DNA of 64,000 nucleotides, from NCBI RefSeq assembly GCF_963678635.1, contig NC_087063.1, forward strand, positions 11,880,368-11,944,367, given 5' to 3'. Source of the DNA: Symsagittifera roscoffensis. Taxonomy: Eukaryota > Xenacoelomorpha > Acoela > Convolutidae. A program made the translations under genes and the position numbers. The first letter of the stretch is position 1, and each line of letters begins with the position of its first letter. Shown here one piece after another: positions 1-12,900 of this stretch. Under the pieces are notes generated by a model. It saw only the letters and a list, made by a program, of their open reading frames with translations. It searched no databases and was not told the DNA's origin.

Positions 1-1471
1 TGATATAAAGAAGCCCGATCGATACACTTTGCTTCAATGACTACCCGTACTGAGAAAATTCTTCATTTCTGACCTGAAATATTTTGTATCTAATCTAATT
101 TCTGGTCAGAAATTCTTTTTGAAATGTTCAAAGAAAGCATGGATTTTCTTTAAATTCTTTATTTCTCATCCTAATTCTGACATCACGCATTTAGCGGTAA
201 TAACACGTAAAACAAACATAAAACCCGGTATTTTGAAAGGGGGGACTGGAAAAGAGCCCTGATTTCTGGTTTTTTCCAGAAACTGTTTATTTCTAAACTA
301 GAAAAAAAAATAGATAATTTCTGCACGGAAAATACGAGAAAACTAAGGCTAGATAACCTACATAAAATTTCTATCAAGAAAAACAGCTTCCATTGGATAC
401 GGGAATGAAGAAATCATGATACATATATTTCAATGTGGCGGTCATCAGCAGATCAAAACTTTTGTCGCCAATCAACCGTTTCTTTCCCATAGTTGATCAA
501 ATGGAACTTCTCTATTTTTCCTTTCAATTTCCTGGAATTTAATTTGAAACGTATAAATTTTACATTTTAGAAAGAACAAGGCTTAAACCATTCAAAAGGC
601 GATACCTAGCAACCTGTTTAAACTTGGTACCTTGCATATCCATATCCCTTTCAGATCGTAGAATGAACCTTTAAAAATATTAGCTACAACTACTTGGTGT
701 GATTTTTTAGCAATTAAGAAAAGCGACAATTCGACACAAGGCAATTTAATCAGAGTTCTTTGCTTATTATTCCACAAAACATTTCATATCGAATACCACG
801 CCCGCTTAGGCATGACCGCTTAATCAAACGATCGCGAATTACTTAGATAAAATTTAAGTCAGATTACTCTGCGGCAAGTTGTCGCTTCTCTAAATGCTAC
901 CATAACTGCCACGTGCTACCATAATGTTCCGACCATCTTCATAAAATACGGTCAAGAAAATTGTGGCGTGTTACCATAATGTTCCGAGCATACTCATAAA
1001 ATACGTTCCAAATACGTGGAAAAAAAACTAAAACACATCGGAATACAAAGTTTCTCCCCATTTTCAATAATTGGAACAATTAGCGCTTATTTTGGGACCC
1101 ACATTTATGCTGAGCTTGTCCTTGATTAAAAATTGTTCTGATAAAATAAATCGACTTTGTTTTTCTCAATCAAAAATTATTAATTGTATTTTATTTATTG
1201 AAAATATATTTAAATACATTATATTTCTTTACAGACCTGTATTTAACATTAAGCATCACTCAGTGTTTTGAAGGCTCAGATAGCTTCTTGGTATTAAGAA
1301 TATAAGAACGGAAATTAGGCAAACCAGTGGGCTAGGAGACATAGTTACTGCTAGGATAATTACTGCTACAATTTAGAAACCACTTAAAGCTTTCTAATGA
1401 TGCGAAAAAATCGAGAACTACTCCAGTCGAGTTTGGCTGATTTTGGTTTCAATTTACTAGAAAGCAACAAA
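1..1471. other. AT-rich non-coding stretch
   Basis: I see no coding region or RNA gene here. The only repeated text is a short partial duplication around 900-1000, where two copies of a phrase about a trinucleotide-rich 'taccataatgttccga' segment lie about 60 bases apart. Short open frames are AT-rich and have no recognisable protein. Confidence 0.5.
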
Positions 1472-1513
1472 ACTGCTCGTATATCAGGGCAAAGCCCTGA
1501 ATGTTCCGTCTGC
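1472..1513 (+). repeat. Dispersed hairpin junction motif, copy 1
   Basis: The segment reads ACTGCTCG, then a perfect stem-loop (CAGGGC / GCCCTG around a short AAA loop), then TGTTCCG. The same arrangement recurs at 4838-4880, at 14967-15010, and in reverse orientation in every unit of the tandem array at 8650-11888. It looks like the terminus of a repeat family rather than a gene part. Confidence 0.7.
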
Positions 1514-2039
1514 ATTTTCAGCCCAATTTAAATTTTTTGCTTGAAAAACTGACAAAATAATAGAAAAAAAACTACAAAAAGATTTTTTAAATTATTTTTC
1601 CTTCAATTGAATCCACCCACACGCAAAAGTAAACTACAAAAAAATGTATTAATTGTCTTGTATTCTAATGATACCACCAAAAGAATTGCCTCAATTCAAT
1701 TTGGATCGCATTAATCCGCAGCTCCAAATTGGCTAAATTAGCAATTTTCAAACCACCATAACACAACGAAATATTGTCTATATCTTGCAGATGGTATAGA
1801 AAAATTCTATCAAAAATGCTTAGTTAAACAGTCAAAAAATGACTGAATAAAAACCATACCAAGCATAAATAATTCGAACTTTTTTCGAAAGCCGAAACAA
1901 AATTTTAATATTTTAAATTTTAAATTTTAATAATTTTAATATGGGCCCAAGCAAGTTACACAAGTATACTTTTGATGAAAATAACTTTTCTCATTAGCAG
2001 ATATTCAATGAAGCACAATCAAATTTTTGGAGGTCACTT

Positions 2040-3050
2040 ATTTTTACATTGAGGCGAAGCTGAGCTTCGCATCACTTGCGTAACCAAACAAGAAAACGAA
2101 AAGAAAAATCGAAAAGGTAAAAAAACTAGACCTATTAAAAAAAAATAAGGCTAGTTTTGAAAAAAAAAACATGACAAGGCAATAGAATGTGTAATGAGCA
2201 TCGGAAGATAATGTACCCAGCAGAAACAAAGCCGAAAAAAACTTGTCAGAAACACTGTAAGCCGAAAAAAAACAACAAGACTTCAGAATTCTGAAAAGTT
2301 GTTAAGACCACCTCATTCTCAAAACACTTCATTTGCTCGTGAGGACACTAAGCCGATATAATATAGGCCAAAACGTATCAAGCCAAAACGGAAAAATAAA
2401 AAACGAAACATATCAAAAAAAATTAAGGTTTATATGAAAGCATTAAGTCCCCCTGAAACTGAAAACACAAACAAGCACACAAAAACTTCTGCTCGTCGAA
2501 TGACGCAATATGAGGCCAATAAGCCGATTTAATGTATGCATAAACCTATCAAGCCGAAAAAAAGGAAAAATCAAAAAAGCCGGAAATTATTATCAAGAAA
2601 AAATTGATTTATATTTCTATAAGGAATATTAGATTTTTGCGCGATCAACAGGTGAGCATGAAAAATATCTTTCTGTAGCAACGACTCAAAATTAAGTCAC
2701 TAAGTCGATGAAAAAAAGCCGAAATCATTTGGGCAAAAATAAGTTTTCAAACGAAAACGAAAAATATCTACATATACATATATATCAGTCAAGTTTAGTA
2801 AAAATACAAAAAGCAGAGGTAGCACTAAAAAACGGTAATAAAAAAATTTAAAATCTACAATATGGCAACTAAGCCCACAAAACATAAGCAGAAGTTATCA
2901 AACTGACAATTTTTTTGAAACGGACTACTTCCCGTTTGAAAAAAGGTCCGGTCAGTTTCGAACCCAAAACTTTTGGCGTCCCAGAGGTATGCGTTACCTC
3001 CAAACTAGGTGTGGCGGAGACACGTAGAAATGTGAATTCATTATGAACCA
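2040..3050 (-). repeat. SINE-like composite repeat with tRNA-like head
   Basis: On the minus strand the head near 3050-2945 has a tRNA-like B box (GGGTTCGAAAC) and an A-box-like segment. The body has several loosely repeated modules containing 'aagccgaaaaaa'. The end near 2045-2075 is a GCGAAGCTGAGCTTCGC hairpin. The same head, modules and hairpin end occur at 16085-16805, and shorter versions at 19250-19436 and 38862-39037. A tRNA-derived SINE family is the simplest reading; the boundaries are approximate. Confidence 0.55.
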
Positions 3051-4129
3051 GGATACCAATTGATTCAACTGATTCTGTTTAACAAGTTGTAAGCCCGAAA
3101 AAAATCTATATTCCAGTTGATAACGCTTGCTAATCGCGATATCTAATCTACTGTTTTACCGGTTTTTGTATTTTTTTTTGCCCCATGATGATTTCGCACT
3201 TTTTAGCATAACTAGTACATAATGTTCCGACCAGTCTTAAGAATATATAACAATATTTTTTCAAATTATTGTCGTTTTTTTTTTGGCATGCTGTGATAAA
3301 AGGAGCCGAACAAAAAACTGTGGATTAGGTATATTCAACAGCCAACTAAAATAAGCAAACTGAAAAACATTTTTTGTAGAAAAATTACTAAACGAAAAAA
3401 ATTTGATTTTCGAAAAGTTTTTCAAGTTTTTTTTGCAGTTTTTTGAATTTTCCAACAAGGCGCTAAAGTACTCTTAGTAAACTAACGTTACTTAAGCAAA
3501 ACAAAATTTTAACGTTTTAAATTAAGCTATTGTACGCTTTTAAACAATTAAAACAAGACTGCTCGCTCGCTTTATTTGCTTGAAATAAGACGAAAAATCA
3601 AAAATTTCAAACCAAGCAAAAAGAAAGAAAAAACCAAGTGGAAAGCAAAAAGCAAAAAAAAATAAAACCCGAATACAATGTTCCTTCCCCTTTTCAATGG
3701 TCAGAACAAAAATTCTTGTCAAAGAATTGTTTGACTGTGGTCTAATGACGCTCTATCAGGCTTGAGACTGGGTTATGAATTCTACAAAATTCTGCTTTAT
3801 TCTGATACTAAAGCCTGACAACAATTTACTATTATTATGATGCTCAAACAATGCTTTGGAGGCCGTATTTTGCCAGCCTATCGAAACTTGTTAGAAAGGT
3901 GCTCTTAGACATTAAGTTGAAAGATGATGCCGTACTTAAGCTGTTGGATTTAAATTTTATTACACGGTTGATGATATTTTTTAGAATTCAGTTGGATCAA
4001 ATCTTTCGAAGGGGCCGTTTTTGGTCTATCATTAACCGTTTAGAGAGGTGATCATCATAAAAATATCTCCTGAACAGAGGTTAGAGTTATAGACTCGAGT
4101 TTGTTCTATGAAAAATTAATGGACTTGTT

Positions 4130-4545
4130 TTTTCCCGTGTCTGTACAAAACAGTCCAATACAAAACAGTCCAAAAACAAAACAGTCTGGAAAAGTATATA
4201 AAAGAACGACAAAGCATTCCGATACAAATCAGTCCGAAAAACAGTCCCAATTAATAATTGTTTCAACAAGCCGGTAGGCCGAGAATTGTCACAACAAACA
4301 TAATGAACAAATTAGTGACCACCGCAGTCGCGCCAACGTGTTGCGAGCTTGCCAACAGAGGGTAGGACTTACTACGAAATTTAGAGACGGTTATCTCCGC
4401 GAAGCGGCAATACGCGCGTAGCGCGTCCACCGGCGACCTCAAACCGCACTGTTTTGTTTTGTACTGATTTTTTCCTTCATTACATGATCTGTTGGACCGT
4501 TTTGTATTGGACTGTTTAGCAAGAGACTGTTTTGTATATGCACAG
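4130..4545. repeat. Inverted-repeat (foldback) segment
   Basis: The left side carries repeated 'acaaaacagtcc' words at about 4145-4250. The right side carries their reverse complements, such as 'ggactgtttagc' and 'gttttgtattgg', at about 4450-4530. The GC-richer centre (4380-4440) has short palindromes. This is a degraded foldback element and no ORF is evident. Confidence 0.5.
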
Positions 4546-4837
4546 TTTTTCCCAAATGGCGCAGAAACAGTATATGAAAATGTTAAGAAACCTACTATAC
4601 TCGAATTAAGCAGACCATTTTTGGCGATTCAAACATCTGAAAAAACAGCTTTTAAAGCCCAACTTGATTAGTCTATGAACCAGTAGGACTTTGCTTGCGT
4701 TATGCTTTCGTTATCAGAGAACCAGTTATGCTTTCGGAATATAGTGCAGCAAATCCTTCATTTGCTATGTCTGCACGACACATGCTGTTCCTGATCCAAG
4801 TCTGTTTGTTTTGCGTAGAACAGTCTTGAATTCAAAC

Positions 4838-4880
4838 AAGACTGCTCGTACCCAGGGCAAAGCCCAGAACGTTCCGACTC
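4838..4880 (+). repeat. Dispersed hairpin junction motif, copy 2
   Basis: AAGACTGCTCG is followed by a GGGC/GCCC stem-loop and then GTTCCGACT. The order and spacing match copy 1 at 1472-1513. Confidence 0.7.
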
Positions 4881-6640
4881 CCCCTTAGTCCATATCGAAT
4901 AGTTTTTGGGAAAAGAAAATATTGAAAAACTATAAATTTTGGACAAGATGAAAGATCGAGGTAAGAATTTAAGTCATACGACCAATTAGCTAGCCTCCAT
5001 TCAGTTTGGAACAATTTCGCTGTGCGGGATAACTCGCCATAAATAATTCGCGTTACGATTTAAGCATTATGAATAGAAATTTCAAAACGCGCATAACTAA
5101 GTCCAAAGCATGGACATTGGCAATTTCAAACTCCCAGAAGTTAGCAAAAATGATCGGAGGTAAAATATCTTTTTTTTATTTGATTTCAGGGAGTCAATAT
5201 TCTCAACGGGGTATAAAAAAACTTTTAGTCAAAAAGTAAATATTTTGATTGCCGAAAATTGACTGATTGAAACAAAATCACCCCAAGTCCGAACCAAAAT
5301 TGTCAGTAGTAAGAGTATTGGAGGTAAATAAAACTAATATTCATCAGAAAGCAAAGTTTTCAATGCTAGCAGTTAAGAAAATTAGCTACGCAAACGTCAA
5401 CTCTATCAGTGGAGCTCAATTCACGTGACAATTCTACAACGGTTAATGCTTGTACAAATTAAGTTCGTCGTATGGAGATAAAACTTCGGTTTCAACAAGC
5501 CGAAAACTATAATAACAGCGCTAGTAGGTAAAAACTGGTTTAAAAGGTTAAAACTGTAAAAACTAACGTTTCGAAAAACTTTTGGTCTAAAAAACTTCAG
5601 AAATAAGTGCGACAGAATTAAAGCTGAACACCGTGTGTCAATTTACGTGTGCCATTCTTACCGTAAGCGAAAGGCCAATACAGCAACCATGCTATTAATT
5701 AACTATTAGTTTTAACCAATGGGTGTAAAATTTATTGATTACCATTTGACCGTTCTGTGAACAAAGTTATTTACGGGAAAATAATTTAGTAACCGATTGC
5801 AATGCCCTTGCTTATCGCAAAAGTACTTTTACACAAAGGCCAATAGTGTTCCGCACCACATGCGATAAAAAATACGATCCCTTGCTTGGCAATAATTTAA
5901 AACCGGAATTTCATTCAAAAAACGATTCTTTCTATTTAATTCAAACACACAATCAGAGCAACCTTGAGCAACACGGCCAGTCATTAAATCTAAGAGCACG
6001 GATCGCTCAGAGCAACGGTTAAAAAATTATTTTTCGGTTATCTTTTATTCTTCATTGAGTTACCAACATAGTTGCCAATCCGTTCGGATTCAGTAAGTAC
6101 TGATAGGACAAAGTTTGACATGTCGCAGCCAGCACGATACAAAAACCCGCTGAGTATTCTACCATTCTGGCAGAAGGCATCCGCACAACCACCAATCGAG
6201 CGATCCAAATGGACAGCCGTGATGGAAATGTCCGTCTCCGTCCTGGCCAAAGACGGAATAGAAGCACGAATTCTACTTCACCTTAAAATACCAATCATAG
6301 ATCCAACGGAACCAATTTATGAACTTTAAATTAGCGGGGTAACAGAAGCACAAAAACGAAAACGATATATACGAAACCAGGAGAAAAAGGTTAACTGGGA
6401 AAACAGCAAAACGAAAGTCAGAGAGAGAGGAGCAGTTTGCAATAATTTCCCGTGGGACAAACCAGATGCCAAGTTATATATTTTTGTGTTTAGGAGCTGA
6501 AGGTCAACGACAATTACAACAAAAATGTCCAGGACTTCAAATACAAGCAACAAGAAAAAATGTATTTATGATTGCAAATTTGAATTAATATTTTTAACTT
6601 ACTCATATATTTGTTTACAGTATTTTCGCTGTGTTTCAAT
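4881..6640. other. Non-coding flank with repeat fragments
   Basis: No gene is visible. About 5735-5840 resembles the arms of the foldback element at 17165-17870 (shared 'ttgaccattctgtg' and 'accgattgcaat' words). The palindromic phrase around 6075-6095 (containing ATCCGTTCGGAT) recurs in reverse at 33155-33180, which marks another dispersed repeat. The open frames on both strands at 6038-6330 overlap this repeat and match no protein I recognise. Confidence 0.45.
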
Positions 6641-6948
6641 TCACTTATCGTCGTATTTCCTGGTGAATTTTAATTGTGGGTTGTCCAAGAACGAATAATG
6701 TAGCAGCGCTGGTTTCTTTGTTTTGTACTCGGTTTGAACTTTCCGGTAGTTCCACGAGAGTATACAGTCCCAGGCAAAGGGTTCGAAACTCCACGGGAAC
6801 TTGTTGATAAACATTTGTCTCCCATAGAACTCGTTCACCAATTCGGGAAGAGTCCGGACTCCAATCATGCATAGGTTGCGCTGTTTCTTCTTACTAAGAC
6901 ACTTGTAGTTTTTCTGGAAAGCCCAGTTTTTATATCGCAAGAAATAAC
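6641..6948 (-). CDS. GT14 gene, exon 5 (C terminus)
   Basis: The acceptor TTTTCCAG is excellent, and the phase-1 junction completes a Ser codon. The exon encodes RNLCMIGVRTLPELV and FINKFPWSFEPFAWDCI, equivalent to the 'G..DLPWLL...LFANKFD' C-terminal part of GCNTs, and ends with TGA at 6643-6641. Confidence 0.85.
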
Positions 6949-9900
6949 CTGGAAAAGAAACTCAGTTAAACTAAACAAAAACCAATAGAAATTGCTCTTG
7001 GATAAATAATACTTTTCATATTCTTATGTAACTTCTTGTCTGTAAAAAAACTCAGAAATTCTAACTCATGCTTCAACTTCAATGAATGGCTACAAATTTT
7101 TGATCAATGAACTTTTTATAATTATTTGTGATTCAAAAAAATGATGAAAAGGACGTTCGTTTATGAGAAATCAATTAGTCTGAACAAAGGTAACTCGTTT
7201 TTAGGGCTTTTTTGAAATAAACTTGTACTGTTGGATTCATCAAAATGAGACTCGATTAAGAGGTGCAACTTTCTTTATGATTTGAAAACATAGGAGACAC
7301 CCTCAAAAAAGATTGCTGCTATTGAAAAAAAATAATAATGAACGAAGTCGCTACGTACCCGTCAAAATTTAAGTATTGAAGCACAAAAGAAAGCTCAACG
7401 ATCGGATAGTTGCTTTAAATCGCAGGCTTTCTTGATGCGTGTGAAAAAAAACTCAAAATTTGAAGCAGCTAAAATCGAATGTAAACTTTTGAACTGATTC
7501 TGATTCCTTTTACGATGAAAAACTATATAGATTAAGATGACAAATCGGAGGATTTCATTTCAGCCTTGAAAAAGATAACTCAATATCGATCTTCATTTGA
7601 ATATATTTTGCAATCAATTTCAGAAAATGACGAAAAAATTACGAGATTTCCAAATATAGTAACAGACTTTGAGGTACGAGTAAAAGGCCAGGAGCGCTAA
7701 ACATCGAAGATTATGTGATGGTGAAAAATCTTCCTGATAGACGACAAAGTAGACGACTTCTTACGAAGGTTTTCTGAATTATGATACGACGCCAAGCAAT
7801 TTTAAAGCTTGTCATTTTAGCGTCCTTAGAGCGACTTTCACCACCTTCCTTCGATAAACGTGTAATTGAGAAGGAGTTAGTTTGCCCCTTCAAAAAATTC
7901 GATTAAATGATATCCCCTTTTTCTCAACGATAGGCTTCCTTCAAATGAGCGAGATATAAAAAACAACAGGTGAAAAACTGCAAACAAAATGATCACCACA
8001 AAATGATCAAGTAAATATCTCACAGTGAGTGAATGTTAAACGGAAAAAAAAACAAAAAAAAACAAACGGAATTTCGAGTCAAACTGATGCGGACAGAGCA
8101 TGAAATGAGGAGTTTATTGAAACGGATCTCGATTCACCGGAAAAAGATCCAGATTTTGAGCTACTAACGATATTTTTCCAATTACAAAAAAAAACTCAAA
8201 ACTTGACGAGGAAAAAATGGGCTGGTGCTAAAAAAAAACACTTCAGTGTGGCAAATAACAAAACGCGGATTATTTAGATGAAAATGGCGTCTAGATCAAA
8301 ACCAAAGACGACGAATCTATAATTGTTTTCTTTCAAAGATTTTTATAGTATCCTAATGGAGAGCAAAAACAGACCTAAATTTAATTTTGAACGGGCAGCC
8401 TTAAGAAACCAATTCATTACCAATTAAGCGTACTTGTTGTTTAAGTTCCGAACAAACTAGCACTGGTTGCTGCATGTGAGATTTGGCTTAATAATTATGA
8501 TAAGTTGGCTACGTATGGCATTGAGTATTATCACAATTGAAATTTAAACAATCGCTCAAACCGAATAAAAGATGGAGTGACTTTTTTCTCGAAACTATTA
8601 AGTTTCATTTCTTTCACTCTTCTGGAAAATGAAGATGACCATTTATTTATTGTTCCGACTTTCGATACGAAAGTAACGGAATATTTGTGCTCGGGGTGGG
8701 TTTTTTTTCTTCAGACAAATTTCGACTTTTTAACTAGCCATTTTTGACGGAATTTTTTTATATCATTCGAAAGGTATTGTTGTCCTGAGCTCAAATTTGA
8801 AAAGATATTTTACCTGTGATCATTTTTCGTAAAGTTATGGGGGTTTAAAGATGGCCATTTTGGCCAATTTGGGACAATTAACGCGCGATATATTTCGCGC
8901 TATTAACGCGTAAGCGGAGAGTTAATCCGTCTTAGAAATCGTTCCAAATTGGTTAAAAGAAGCTTATTCGCCATAATGGTTTGTTAAAAGGAGCAAAATC
9001 TATCATTTAGTGCTTTGTATGGCGTGTGGGGGGATGATTTTCATTAAAAAATTTCAAATTTTAGAAGAAAAAAATTTTCACTTTATTTTTTCTTACATTT
9101 AATTTTTTAATGTTATTACTGCTCCATAAACCTTTAAAGGCAGTCGGAACATTCAGGGCTTCGCCCTGATACGAGCAGTCTTGTTGTTCCGAATTTCGAT
9201 ACGAAAGTAACGGAATATTTGTGCTCGGGGTGGGTTTTTTTTCTTCAGACAAATTTCGACTTTTTAACTAGCCATTTTTGACGGAATTTTTTTATGTCAT
9301 TCGAAAGCCATTGTTGTCCTGAGCTTAAATTTGAAAAGATATTTCACCTGTGATTATTTCTCGTAAAGTTATGAGGGTTTAAAGATTGCCATTTTGGCCA
9401 TTTTGACCCATTTGGGACAATTAACGCACGATATATTTCGCGCTTTTAACGCGTAAGCGGAGGTTTAATCCGTCTTATAAATCGTTCCAAATTGGTTGAA
9501 GGAAACTTATTTGCCATAATTGATTTGTTACAAGGAGCAAAATCTATCATTTAGTGCTTTGTATGGCGTGTGGGGGGATGATTTTCATTAAAAAATTTCA
9601 AATTTTAGAAGAAAAAAATTTTCACTTTATTTTTTCTTACATTTAATTTTTTAATGTTATTACTGCTCCATAAACCTTTAAAGGCAGTCGGAACATTCAG
9701 GGCTTCGCCCTGATACGAGCAGTCTTGTTGTTCCGAATTTCGATACGAAAGTAACGGAATATTTGTGCTCGGGGTGGGTTTTTTTTCTTCAGACAAATTT
9801 CGACTTTTTAACTAGCCATTTTTGACAGAATTTTTTTATGTCATTCGAAAGCCATTGTTGTCCTGAGCTTAAATTTGAAAAGATATTTCACCTGTGATTA

Positions 9901-12900
9901 TTTCTCGTAAAGTTATGAGGGTTTAAAGATTGCCATTTTGGCCATTTTGACCCATTTGGGACAATTAACGCACGATATATTTCGCGCTTTTAACGCGTAA
10001 GCGGAGGTTTAATCCGTCTTATAAATCGTTCCAAATTGGTTGAAGGAAACTTATTTGCCATAATTGATTTGTTACAAGGAACGAAATCTATCTTTTTGTA
10101 CTTTATATGGCGTGTGGGGGGATGATTTTCATTAAAAAATTTCAAATTTTAGAAGAAAAAAATTTTCACTTTATTTTTTCTTACATTTAATTTTTTAATG
10201 TTATTACTGCTCCATAAACCTTTAAAGGCAGTCGGAACATTCAGGGCTTCGCCCTGATACGAGCAGTCTTGTTGTTCCGAATTTCGATACGAAAGTAACG
10301 GAATATTTGTGCTCGGGGTGGGTTTTTTTTCTTCAGACAAATTTCGACTTTTTAACTAGCCATTTTTGACAGAATTTTTTTATGTCATTCGAAAGCCATT
10401 GTTGTCCTGAGCTTAAATTTGAAAAGATATTTCACCTGTGATTATTTCTCGTAAAGTTATGAGGGTTTAAAGATTGCCATTTTGGCCATTTTGACCCATT
10501 TGGGACAATTAACGCACGATATATTTCGCGCTTTTAACGCGTAAGCGGAGGTTTAATCCGTCTTATAAATCGTTCCAAATTGGTTGAAGGAAACTTATTT
10601 GCCATAATTGATTTGTTACAAGGAACGAAATCTATCTTTTTGTACTTTATATGGCGTGTGGGGGGATGATTTTCATTAAAAAATTTCAAATTTTAGAAGA
10701 AAAAAATTTTCACTTTATTTTTTCTTACATTTAATTTTTTAATGTTATTACTGCTCCATAAACCTTTAAAGGCAGTCGGAACATTCAGGGCTTCGCCCTG
10801 ATACGAGCAGTCTTGTTGTTCCGAATTTCGATACGAAAGTAACGGAATATTTGTGCTCGGGGTGGGTTTTTTTTCTTCAGACAAATTTCGACTTTTTAAC
10901 TAGCCATTTTTGACGGAATTTTTTTATGTCATTCGAAAGCCATTGTTGTCCTGAGCTTAAATTTGAAAAGATATTTCACCTGTGATTATTTCTCGTAAAG
11001 TTATGAGGGTTTAAAGATTGCCATTTTGACCCATTTGGGACAATTAACGCACGATATATTTCGCGCTTTTAACGCGTAAGCGGAGGTTTAATCCGTCTTA
11101 TAAATCGTTCCAAATTGGTTGAAGGAAACTTATTTGCCATAATTGATTTGTTACAAGGAGCAAAATCTATCATTTAGTGCTTTGTATGGCGTGTGGGGGG
11201 ATGATTTTCATTAAAAAATTTCAAATTTTAGAAGAAAAAAATTTTCACTTTATTTTTTCTTACATTTAATTTTTTAATGTTATTACTGCTCCATAAACCT
11301 TTAAAGGCAGTCGGAACATTCAGGGCTTCGCCCTGATACGAGCAGTCTTGTTGTTCCGAATTTCGATACGAAAGTAACGGAATATTTGTGCTCGGGGTGG
11401 GTTTTTTTTCTTCAGACAAATTTCGACTTTTTAACTAGCCATTTTTGACAGAATTTTTTTATGTCATTCGAAAGCCATTGTTGTCCTGAGCTTAAATTTG
11501 AAAAGATATTTCACCTGTGATTATTTCTCGTAAAGTTATGAGGGTTTAAAGATTGCCATTTTGGCCATTTTGACCCATTTGGGACAATTAACGCACGATA
11601 TATTTCGCGCTTTTAACGCGTAAGCGGAGGTTTAATCCGTCTTATAAATCGTTCCAAATTGGTTGAAGGAAACTTATTTGCCATAATTGATTTGTTACAA
11701 GGAACGAAATCTATCTTTTTGTACTTTATATGGCGTGTGGGGGGATGATTTTTATAAAAAATTTCAAATTAAAAAAAAAATGTTCATTTTATTTTATTTC
11801 TTTTAATTTTTTATGCTATTACTGCTGATCCATAAACCTTAAAAGGCAGTCGGAACATTCAGGGCTTCGCCCTGATACGAGCAGTCTTTTTAAATTTTAA
11901 AACTCTTTGGCTGTAAAACTCTATAGCTGACAACCAGGAGTTTTTCATCCTTTGTGATCAGTTTTTGAACGATATTTTAAAAATTTGTGTTTTCAGAAGG
12001 GTATTTCATAGGTGATTTCAATAATGATTTGCTGATTGATGTGTACAAAAAGATTTTAATGTTTTTGATGTAATAGTCAATGAAAGTGACATACGTAAAA
12101 ACAAGCTACTCGACATCCATTTACACGTTTAACGACATGAAATTTGCTTTTTGAGGACAGCCCCCCCCTCCCCTAATCATTTAACCTTATCTTTCTGCCT
12201 TCCTTTTTTGGTCAGAACATTCAAAGAGAAATTTGACAATGGAGATCTAAAACCCTTGGAAAAAATTGACCAGTTGTTGAAAATGCTTTTATTTTTGGAT
12301 CAAAATTTAAAGCAGAGGCTTTCTTCAAACAGCAAAAATGAGAATTTTTAAGCAATAATTACGCAAACTATTTTGCAAGCTTTTGATAGATTTGCACCCG
12401 TAGAGAACAGTTCGAAAAAGCCTTCAAAAATTTTAAAAAAAAGTGATTTATGCCGGTCGGAAGCGAGATAAAGCTTAGAAAATGATAGCCTATCCAAGAG
12501 AGGAAAACATAGCGAAGTTTCGCCTATTGAAAAATAAGACTGAATCATCAGCCCGTATAGCACTTCGTAAAATTAATCAATACAAGATGGACGATACTTC
12601 CTCGAATTTAAAGTCTTTTATAATTTTTGTAACACATCCACAGCACATCAAAGCAGCGTGAATGTTGACAAAAAGAACATCTTGTTTTTTGCCAGCAAAG
12701 GAAAACGTCTTTGCGATGATATTGAAACAAGGGAAACTCGTTACACGACAATAAAATCGGTTACACAAACGTGCATACTTAATGTAACTGATGATATGAA
12801 AACTTTAAAAAACTATTTTGAGCATAAAAAACAAACATTCTACTATTCATGATGGTTTGTGTACTTTTATGGATAAAATGTGTGCACCAGTCATCGCGTC

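Noticed and set aside
3851-4051. 66-codon plus-strand ORF
   Set aside because: No recognisable motif, no splice or start context, and composition as the surrounding AT-rich DNA.
6038-6329. Overlapping 70-85-codon ORFs on both strands
   Set aside because: They cover a dispersed repeat that also occurs near 33160; no protein family is visible.
9061-11419. Five identical 63-codon frames on the minus strand
   Set aside because: They are the same frame repeated by the 544-bp array; there is no Kozak context, splice support or protein family, and they include the hairpin motif.
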